Of a stretch of 64,000 bases of DNA, positions 55,856 through 64,000 are shown in pieces. A model generated the notes under the pieces. The model saw nothing but the letters and a program-made list of their open reading frames with translations. It did not search any database and was not told the origin of the DNA. The number at the start of each line of letters is the position of its first letter. Position 1 is the first letter of the stretch. The position numbers and the translations under genes were made by a program. This DNA comes from Gonatopus flavifemur (taxonomy: Eukaryota > Arthropoda > Insecta > Hymenoptera > Dryinidae). The stretch lies in assembly GCA_018340375.1 (NCBI GenBank), contig JAFFJZ010000045.1, positions 1,612,001 through 1,676,000 of the forward strand, in the 5' to 3' direction.

Positions 55856-56852
55856 GGTAGAGTGTCTCAGTCCCGAAGGTCAATTTTCCCGAAAGTCCGA
55901 TACACCGAAATGCAAAATCCTGCTGTGTGGTGAACATCTACAAATCCTGGTATTACCCATACAGCACCGGGAGGTCTTTTGAATGTTCAAAAAACGTGCT
56001 TGATTACACAGAGAACGTGGAAATAACGTTTCGGGATGTTCTAAGAACGTCACATGTATGTCCCAGGTACGTGCAAATGTCCCGGTTCGTTCTATTCATT
56101 TTCACCGTGCGACGTTCTGGAAACGTGTTCAATAAAGGTTTCCACACTGAAAAAAAATTTATTCCAGTCAAATAAATATTTATTTGTCCTGTACCAAAGA
56201 AATATTCATTAGAATTAACAAAATATTCTTTGGAACCAAAATAATTTATTCGAATCAAATAAACGATTAAAACCATCTATTTAATTCAAATAAATTATTT
56301 TGGTTCCAAAGAATATTTTGTTAATTCTAATGAATATTTCTTTGGTACAGGACAAATAAATATTTATTTGACTGGAATAAATTTTTTTTTCAGTGCATTA
56401 CGTTGTGCGAAGCTGCGCATATGTTTTTAAAGGTTAGTTTTCATGAAAGTATGTTGGGAAAACATTATGAGAACGGCCCGTAGTAGATGAAAAGAACGAG
56501 TTGAGAACGTATTCAGGGGCATCCAAAATGCAGGTACTCTAAATATTTAAAAAACTTACTCCTCGGAGACCAAAACACGCAAAACCGAGTGCATGTTTTC
56601 AAATCGTTGAGAGAATTTTCTGTGCTTTCTGGGTAGTGAAACCAACGATGCCTAGTTGGCTTGGAACACCCCAAGTCTTATTTTTAGAAATCCATTGTTT
56701 TCATAAGTATTGAACACACGGTGGAAGCTGCAATGTCGCGACAAAATTTCAGTATCTTGAAATATAATAGTTAGATGGCTAGTAACATCTAGGAATATTT
56801 CGGTATATCGAACTTCCGGGAAAATGGACCTTCGGAACTGCGACACTCTACC
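55856..56852. mobile_element. TIR element, 997 bp, hosting a palindromic MITE
   Basis: GGTAGAGTGTCTCAGTCCCG and GCGACACTCTACC ends; inside them CCCGAAGGTC / GACCTTCGG and TTCCCGAAAGT / ACTTCCGGGAA pair. Non-coding. Confidence 0.75.
56145..56395. mobile_element. Near-perfect palindromic MITE, 251 bp
   Basis: CACTGAAAAAAAATTTATTC at the left and its complement at the right. The two arms of about 115 bp differ at only a few positions, leaving a loop of about 20 bases. This is the best-preserved hairpin in the window and so probably one of the youngest. Confidence 0.9.
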
Positions 56853-57075
56853 ATTTTTTTCAATGCACGAAGCACTTGCAAGTGTCTAGTTTTAGGCTAG
56901 TCAAGCGTTACAAAACTCGCGAATCCTTAGATCATTTCAACTTGGAAATATTTGAAAAAATAATATTTCTGATCCCTATTACACTTGTACTTGTTGAATT
57001 GATTTACCGATGAAAATTTCATGCTTTCGACAATTACGCAACATTTGCTAGCTCCGCAAAAAGAAATAGACGCAA

Positions 57076-57285
57076 CCCACATAGGAACAGAGGCTATGTC
57101 GTTCCAAAAGTATTCTAAAAGATATCTTCAAGATGTCTTATGCAACATAAAAAGAAGAATTTAAGAAAGATCCTTTCTCAAGAATAAATGTTTCTTAAAT
57201 CGTTCTTTTCATGTTGCATAAGACATCTTACAAATATCTTTGAGAATACTTTTGGAACGACATAACCTCTGTTGCTATGTGGGAA
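57076..57285. mobile_element. Palindromic MITE, 210 bp (CCCACATAG ends)
   Basis: CCCACATAGGAACAGAGGCT to CTGTTGCTATGTGGG with arms pairing through GTCGTTCCAAAAGTATTCTA. Related ends occur at 59531-59905. Confidence 0.85.
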
Positions 57286-58129
57286 TTATTGGTATTAGAA
57301 GTATGAATGATGGAAATACTCATTGTTAGATGTAGATTTTCGATAATAAGATTTGTTTTTTGAAATGGAATCTGACTTATAAATGAAACTGAAACTGGCA
57401 CCCGTAAAGCTAGCAGCCGATTATCATAACTTTTTCCACAAAACTTTGATCAAAGATTTAAATATCTGAGACATTTAGTAGAATGCCACTCAATTGATTT
57501 TTGACGTGAACACAGCTGGAACCACATTGAATCAAAAGTTACAACAATTAGCTGCTAGCTTTAGGTTGCTGGTTTTAGCTTAATGATTCATAACCTCCAT
57601 TCGTATTATTCAAAAATTTGAATGAGCTTTAATTGTAAATAAAACTATGAATTACCCTTCAACTGATGAATCAAATTGTTTTTCTTCAATTTTCTTCAAT
57701 TTGATTCATATTTTATCCAATTTTCTCCATGATTAATGAAAAAAACAGGTATAAAATGGAATTATTCCAGCCCCGATGGGAGCCCTGTTGATACCCAATT
57801 AGGTTGTAATGATTTTTGCGTCACATTCACCATTTAATCCTTGTTAGGCCCCGATTATTATTATGGCGTTACTGATGGAATTTCTACACGGGTACAGCCA
57901 TGATTTGATTATAATTATAATGATATTATCATGTTATTATAATGGGATAAATTTCTCCAAGTTTTTACAATCACCTGTACATTGACTTCAATTTTCATGC
58001 ACAATAACTTGAAAATTTGATAACATGTATTTCTATTCCTATTTCAGTTCACAAAAATTGAATTTTCATTCACATATGTTCATGCAAAGTACATGAAATT
58101 CCGAAAAATTCTTAACAATGTATATATGT
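57286..58129. other. Non-coding stretch with a small inverted repeat
   Basis: AAAGCTAGCAGC (57416) and GCTGCTAGCTTT (to 57562) are inverted ends of a possible 147 bp MITE. The remainder is AT-rich with no gene. Confidence 0.5.
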
Positions 58130-58470
58130 ATACAGCGGAGAAAGTTTTCTCCAAGATCACCGATTCTTCAAGAAAAAAATACATAAAAATAAAAGGACTC
58201 GTCTGATTTCAATGAAAATTGAATGGTCTCTCGGGAGAGGTTTGAGGAAGGTCCCCTACGGATTTCAACCAACTTGGTCCACCCAGTCTAGAGCTATCCC
58301 AAACACAGACAGACAGATAGACAACCCCACGGATTATCAATCAGAATTCAATGAAATGAAAAACTATCCAACTCCCAATTGGATTACTCAAATATTTTAG
58401 AAGATACGGTCAGAGGGTACGATAATGGGTGCAATAGGCACTCCATGCTGGGTATACTACGTATACTGAT
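58130..58470 (+). repeat. Dispersed repeat with (GTCT)n core, copy 2 (inverted)
   Basis: It contains GAAAATTGAATGGTCTCTCG, GACAGACAGATAGACAACCC and TCCAATTGGATTACTC-like segments, matching 40650-41010 in the opposite direction. Confidence 0.8.
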
Positions 58471-59530
58471 GAGTACCTAAGAAGACATATATTTTCACGT
58501 TGAACTGGATGAGAAGCGTTAAGAGCATGAAAAGCTTTGAAACAAACATCTATCGCAAAAATCAGTTCACTGAATTCGAATTTGACTTCATTGATAATCA
58601 CATACAGCTTACTAATATTGCTCGGCTTTCCAATGGCAATCACAGTTGGTTGTAATGACAATCCATACGCTTTCAAATGATTTTCTCTTCCCGTCAGACA
58701 CTTATTCAACTCAGTAATACTACTGGTTCATAGAATGAATGAATCCGATTGCTTCTGCAACGTAGTTTAAACACTCTTCTTTTTGGGATTCTGAGAAAAT
58801 GATGTCACCAGCGTGTATGAACTCTGGCCCCACTCTGGCCCAGTCTTGGGCCCATATTGGCAGGATGGGGCCCATGCTGGGCCGGGGTGGGTCCCATGGT
58901 ACATGCATGCTAGGGGTTGGAAATAAATAAGGAAGTACCAGGAATGCTAAATTATCGTTTGATGCACTATCTGGAATGTGAAAAAAAATTTGATAACAGA
59001 ATGACTTCCAAAAGGGTTTCACATATTATCGCAATTCCTTGGATAAAAAACAGCTCTGATCCCAGACTTACCATTTTTGAAAAGAATCTCCTCACAAATT
59101 CACTTCAAAGATGTATTTTAGAAGATTCTAAAAGGTTTCTGAAAACGTTCTTGAAGATATCTTTTATAAGTAAGAACAGTTTAAGACTTCCAAAAGATGT
59201 TCATTCATGTTGCATAAGACTTCTTGCATTGTTCTTTATTATTTCTGAAGATATCTTTTAGACGATGAATGCTGTGTGAGTAATCATATACCAAAGTGAT
59301 TATTGAAGATATGCAAAGACGTTTTGAGATTGTACTTTAAGAAACAAGTAACTTTACTCATAAATACATTCTGTTTTGTACACCTAAGAAAGTGTTTTTT
59401 GATTTTAATAGTTCGGAACATAAATATTTTATTTCACTTGAATTATTCTGTGATTAATGGAAACAAAATTCATTGGACTGATATAATATGAATAATATTC
59501 ATAGATATTCATTTTACCCTATTGAAATAA
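58471..59530. other. Non-coding stretch with a GC-rich GGCCCA patch
   Basis: 58820-58920 repeats words like TGGCCCAGTC, GGGCCCATAT and GGGCCGGGGTGG, unlike the rest. Between 59080 and 59260, TTCTAAAAGGTTTCTGAAAA and AGATATCTTTTAGACGATGA form weak inverted matches, a possible decayed relative of the 57076 MITE. No gene seen. Confidence 0.5.
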
Positions 59531-59905
59531 CCCACACAGCACGAGCATCTCCCAAATGAACTCCCGTTATGTCAGTTTAGAAAGACTTTATAAAGAGCTC
59601 ATTTTGAACTGTCATACCGGAGACTCTCACGCTGAGAGGAATTGAAATAGTGACATCAACTATTTGAAGACACTCATTCAAAGTCAGTATTCACAACTAT
59701 ATAAACAGTTGCGGTAACTTGTTCGTAGTAATGAGCACTATTTATATAGTTACATGAACTGAAATAAGAGTTGACAAAATTATCCTTGAATAGTTGTCCC
59801 CTCATATAGTTGCCATGACTACAGATTTCTCTGAGTGTAGAGAATCCCACGATGAATTTCTAAACAATTCTTCATGAATACGTCGGGACTAAGGTGCTAT
59901 GTGGG
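59531..59905. mobile_element. MITE, 375 bp (CCCACACAGCAC ends)
   Basis: CCCACACAGCACGAGCATCT and AAGGTGCTATGTGGG are inverted. The inside contains a smaller pairing around ATATAGTTGCGGTAACT-like words (59690-59830). Confidence 0.7.
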
Positions 59906-60574
59906 AACATATTTATTTGAATGAAATAATACTTTTCTCTGCGTACAGGAAAAAAATGTACTTATAAATTAAGCTACTTGTCTCTTGAAGCATAATATTG
60001 AAAGAGAAAAAAACAACTCTCTCATGATAAACCTTACAACATATAACTGAAGAAGCAATGTATTAGGATAAATCGAAAAAAAAAATTAATTCACGGGAAT
60101 TGGGAGCGCGTGATCGGTACTGCGTGCTGGGACTCTATTACTCACGCCACAGCCGGTCGTGTCACTTCATTCACTTACTTTACATATATCAACTTGCATT
60201 CATTCTTCAAACGGATATCATGAAAACTAATGGCGAATTCGGCTAACTGCACTGGGGCGAACTCGGAATATCTCTGTCCTTTGTTATCATTGTTGATCAA
60301 AAAAAGATGGAGATATCCCGAGTTCTCCCCAGTGCAGTGAGCCGAATTCGCTATAAACTGCACTAGGATAGAAGTCAAAAGGGTTTCTCTCACAGTCACC
60401 TGAAGTACACGTACTTTTGACGTTCATTCATAAACAGGTCTGACCTTCGTGACCTCCCTTTATAGAAAGTAAGTCCGAATTACTATTGATTAAATCCATA
60501 ATTCCAATAGTATCGGATCATTTCTACGTACTTAGGTTTACTGCATCAACAATCAAGGTTACAAATAAAACCAG
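59906..60574. other. Non-coding stretch with a hairpin
   Basis: 60232-60352 is a palindrome with arms GGCGAATTCGGCTAACTGCA and GTGCAGTGAGCCGAATTCGC. No gene seen. Confidence 0.6.
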
Positions 60575-61065
60575 AGGGCTCCGCCCCCTGACAGCTTCGC
60601 TTCGCTCAGCAGTCCGACCCCCTTCAAAATTCGCTTCGCTCATTCTGAATGGGTCGTAGCCCACGTATGCTCGCTTCGCTCGCATTTTGAACAATTCAGA
60701 TATCCGGGGATATATGAGAAGGCACTCATCGGTTTTTCACTCAATTGAGAAACTTTGTAAATGTAATATTCAGAAAGCCTGAAACTTAGTGCCTAACATC
60801 CTTTATACCATCTCCAAATGATTCAAAAACATGTGCCTGGAGGACTGCAGAATTTCAACTGTCCTGGTAAAAATAAATCCTGGCAGCGCGACGAAAGCTA
60901 GAAGTCATCCAAGCGTAATAAGCGTAACGAAGAGTTATTTAGGCATAATTTAGGAATGGATCGGAATATTTTCAGGCTTCATTTGTTTCAATAGCTACTT
61001 CCTTCACTTTTGGATTCTTACTAGTGCGCAGTTGTCAGAACGTCAACCAGCTATTGAAGAGTCTT
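60575..61065 (-). repeat. Dispersed repeat, copy B (inverted relative of 41690-42120)
   Basis: It contains CAGCTTCGCTTCGCTCAGCA, GCTCGCTTCGCTCGCATTTT, GGACTGCAGAATTTCAACTG and CTGTCCTGGTAAAAAT. Alignment to copy A is collinear in reverse. Confidence 0.75.
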
Positions 61066-61129
61066 CGGATGCAGTGAAGCTTACACGGAAAAATCGAAAT
61101 TATTATTTTCTGTCAACATTGGAGACTAG

Positions 61130-62095
61130 ATTTTGATTCAGTAGCCTTGAAAATCCCGAGAACCTGTGTTACATATAACAATATAATTTTGTTCATTAGA
61201 GCCAGAATAACTATATTCACCTGTGCCATATTGGATTCCCCATCTTGAATTCGTTTTTTAACGTCAGATTTGGATTCCTCACCCTCCAAAACGCCTAGGA
61301 CCCATGTTTCATAAAAATCTGTCCACAAATGCGAAGTTGACTGAATCCGCGTCCGCCATCTTGGATCCGCTATCATAAATTCGAGATTTGATCCCGGATT
61401 CGAATTTAGCAGCCTCGAAAACCTCTAGAACCCATGTTTCATATAAATCTGTACATGAATGCAAAATCGACTACCCATACAACAAAAGTTGCTGTGCAAT
61501 CGTTGCTCTTACGTTGTTCATCAAGTTTTCGTGGGGTTGCTGGGAATTTCCTACGAATGTGATTGAGAGTCTCGTGAAACCAAGCAACTTCCCAGCAAAA
61601 CGATAACAACTCAAGCTAAAATCCTAGATTTACAGCATATTATTGCGCATTTAGCGACGCAACGTCCCTAAAAATTGCTTCAAACTCTTGTACGTTTCCA
61701 ACAATCTGCTGCATATTTTCTCAGCATTTTGCTGTTATGGTAGATTCACGTTCGCCATGTTGAATCCGCTATCTTGAATTCCGGATTTGACCCCAGATTC
61801 GAATTCAGCACCCTCAAAAACCCCTAGAACCTATGTTTCATATGAATCCGTCCATAAATGCGAAGTTGACCGAATTCACGTCCGCCATGTTGGAATTCGA
61901 GATTTGATCCCAGATTCGAATCCAGCACCCTCGAAAACCCCTAGGACCCATGTTTCATATAGAACTGTCCACAAATGCGAAATTGACTGAATTCACGTCG
62001 GCCATCTTGGATCCGCCATCTTTAATTTGGGATTTGACTCCAGATTCGGACCCAGCACCCTCGAAAACCCTCAGGACTCATGTTTCATAATAATT
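61130..62095 (-). repeat. Degenerate tandem array of the 110-140 bp repeat
   Basis: ACCCATGTTTCATATAAATC, then TCCACAAATGCGAA, then CGTCCGCCATCTTGGATCC, then GGATTCGAATTCAGCA and CCTCGAAAACCCCTAG recur about seven times in the orientation opposite to 28165-28800. A different block (61480-61740) interrupts the array. Confidence 0.85.
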
Positions 62096-62150
62096 CATCG
62101 ATTCAAACCAAGTGACGAATATTCGAAGACTGCGGAGAAAATGACATATA

Positions 62151-62722
62151 CAGGATGACCCAAGTCGGATAGATTATATTTGGGCAGCACATTCTGCAGC
62201 CAGAGTGCAACAACTTTTGTATTTGGCATACTTTTTTTTTAGGCCCAGTTTTCGAGATATAAGCATTTTTAGATTTTTTTTCAAATTCAAATCACTCAAA
62301 AACACGATATGCTACGTACTTGGGCTTGAGACCATTCGCTAAGTTGGAAAACGACGGATCCCTGGGAAAAAATTTCAACTATACCATCATTGTTTGTTCC
62401 GGAGCTATAGCGATTTGAAATTTTTGAGCTTCTAGCCAATCACCGTTCAGCAACTTTAAATCGTTATGGCTCCGGAACAAACAATGATAGGATGGTTAAA
62501 TTTTTTTCCAGAGATCCGCTGTTTTCCAACTCAGCCAATGGTTCTAACCTCAAGTACGTAGCATATCGTGCTTTTGAGTGATTTGGATTTGGAAAAAAAT
62601 CTGAAAATGCTTATATCTCGAAACCTAAGCCTCAAAAAAGGTTTGGCCAAACACAAAAGTTGTTGCATTTTGGCTGCAGAATATGCTCCCCAAATATAAT
62701 CTATCCGACTTGGGTCACCCTG
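62151..62722. mobile_element. Palindromic element, 572 bp, TA target
   Basis: CAGGATGACCCAAGTCGGAT and ATCCGACTTGGGTCACCCTG ends flanked by TATA. The whole element is two arms of about 280 bp, with the apex near 62435 (CGGTTCAG). A member of the CAGGGTGACCCAAGT family. Confidence 0.85.
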
Positions 62723-62730
62723 TATATATA

Positions 62731-63358
62731 TAGGGCATTCCACGTCAGATCGGCCGAAGAAAAACTGACATGCTTCCGATTTAGACCAAATTTGGTGGGG
62801 TCGAATCGGTGCTCGAACAAAGACAAAACCCCGCATATTAGCCTTTTTCATGCAGTTGTATGGATTTTACAGTACAAACAAACAAAAATCACATTTTTAC
62901 TCATTTCCTATTATCTCAATGAGGAGATAGGATAAAATTCTGGAAAAATTCACACATCTGCTCAACTGAATTCTCTTTTTGGAGAAATTTTTGAAAAATT
63001 TTTTTTCCCAAAATTTGGTGGAAAAAAAATTATTTCTCTCAAAAAAGTCAATTTATCTCGAAAGGCCCGGTCTTCGATTCTTTTGAAAAGAATATATGGA
63101 CTAGCTGCATTCTTCACGAACATTTTTCATTTTTGAAATTCAAGGAGCCTTCAAAATTGTGGACGTTATAAACGTTTTAGTGAAGCAACTCGCGTTATGG
63201 CATGATTGTACGCGAGACTGAAATTTCACAGTGCGAGGAAATTATACAATTTTTGGCTTGATTGTCGATAATCATTTGCAACCATTTTTCCTCAGTTTGT
63301 TATCGTGTAAATGATCATTTAAGGATATCCCAATAGAATTTTATAACTACCAAGTACG
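62731..63358. other. Non-coding stretch, possible TIR of an element leaving the window
   Basis: Begins GGGCATTCCACGTCAGATCG and includes AGACCAAATTTGGTGGGGTC, phrases seen in long inverted repeats of insect elements. No partner is in the window. It lies directly beyond the end of the gene fragment at 63359. Confidence 0.4.
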
Positions 63359-63706
63359 TTATTGACACAAATGTGAGTTGCAATAAAGAAGTCTTTTCTG
63401 GGTTTTCTCTTTGAAGCCATCACTATTTTTAATCAAGACATGATATGTCATTCCTGGGTGTTCTCTTGAGTTTTGCTCACATCGATGAAACTGCTTTATT
63501 GCAGCGATCGTTTCATTTGGGAGTCCTTTTCCGGTTTGTGCATCAGGCACAGAAAGTACTCCCTTTTCATCTCTCAATTTTATCGCTTGATTGACCATGT
63601 ATTCAGAGCAGTTGAATCGTTTGATTATATCAGTAAATTTGAACAAAGATGTTGAAATTCGGAACTTATCGTCTCTAAAAAGGTCACAGTGTATTTCATT
63701 AATCAA
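63359..63706 (-). pseudogene. Second member of the uncharacterised family, fragment
   Basis: It aligns by eye with the 18887-20748 protein: KGVLSVPDAQTGKGLPNETI against GILGEPNPKSHPSLEAHVSE, KQFHRCEQNSREHPGM against NFYESDEYSRIMPGK, and QKRLLYCNSHL against QKRLILNNLKKL. The N-terminal FNCSEYMVNQAIKLRDEKG corresponds to the segment just before GILGEP. It ends at 63359 or splices at the GT there; the acidic-motif half is not present within the window. It is a divergent copy, not a recent duplicate. Confidence 0.7.
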
Positions 63707-64000
63707 ATCATCGAATCACAAGTGGCCGTACGTACATAATTAAGGGAAGTATTGGGATTCGATACATTTCCATTTTATGTAATTATCGTTCAACAATATT
63801 TGAAGTTTTCAACTTTGAAATATCACCGGAATGTATTTTTGGCCTGGAACTTTTCTTGGTATGTGGTCATGACGTCTTCGTGCATTTAAAATGTTTCACT
63901 CGGCTGCGATGCGATCAACTTCAGTTTCTTTAGATAACTATCAACTTGTATTCGGCTGATTTCAATTGTTGTTACGCGTTATTCGTATGTCGATGCGACT

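Overview
The window reads as a piece of an AT-rich insect nuclear genome that is almost entirely transposable elements, many nested in one another. The evidence is the mariner, long-TIR Tc1/mariner, hAT and Ty3/gypsy genes, the dozens of palindromic MITEs, the spliced genes, and two exons that match the 3' end of the insect mechanosensory channel gene nompC (TRPN). The order within insects cannot be settled from sequence reading alone. There is no complete host gene.

Layout: 0.2-3.5 kb is a Tc1/mariner-type element (DD41D, roughly 400 bp TIRs) whose transposase is split by an apparently intact 1286 bp mariner. 3.5-13.6 kb is a decayed minus-strand Ty3/gypsy element: gag with an unusually long zinc-knuckle array, protease, RT, RNase H, integrase, a 3' ORF, a tRNA primer site and a low-complexity leader. 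A 966 bp insertion with its own TIRs splits it. 16.07-21.50 kb is a 5.4 kb element with about 550 bp TIRs. It carries a two-exon gene of an uncharacterised arthropod multi-copy family with transposase-like acidic motifs, broken by one frameshift and one stop; a divergent fragment of the same family lies at 63.4-63.7 kb. 22.4-27.4 kb is nested foldback elements and MITEs, including a cluster of TTAA-bounded elements. 29.3-30.7 kb is a dead mariner. 31.0-40.3 kb is a 9.3 kb inverted-repeat structure with arms of about 0.93 kb; it holds a second TIR element, which holds a dead hAT transposon. 43.0 and 45.1 kb hold the two nompC exons. 46.3-47.8 kb is a TTAA MITE split by a mariner. 48.2-49.5 kb is a tandem array that switches orientation. 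50.3-54.0 kb is a foldback with about 770 bp arms around a mariner with one stop. 54-63 kb is palindromic MITEs and tandem or dispersed repeats.

The two strongest leads are the nompC exons, which lie in the reverse of coding order although their splice phases fit exactly, and the long-TIR element around the uncharacterised gene, which may be a poorly described class of cut-and-paste transposon. The rest is a readable nesting history: TA-targeting mariners inside other elements, TTAA elements side by side, and hAT inside foldback inside foldback.
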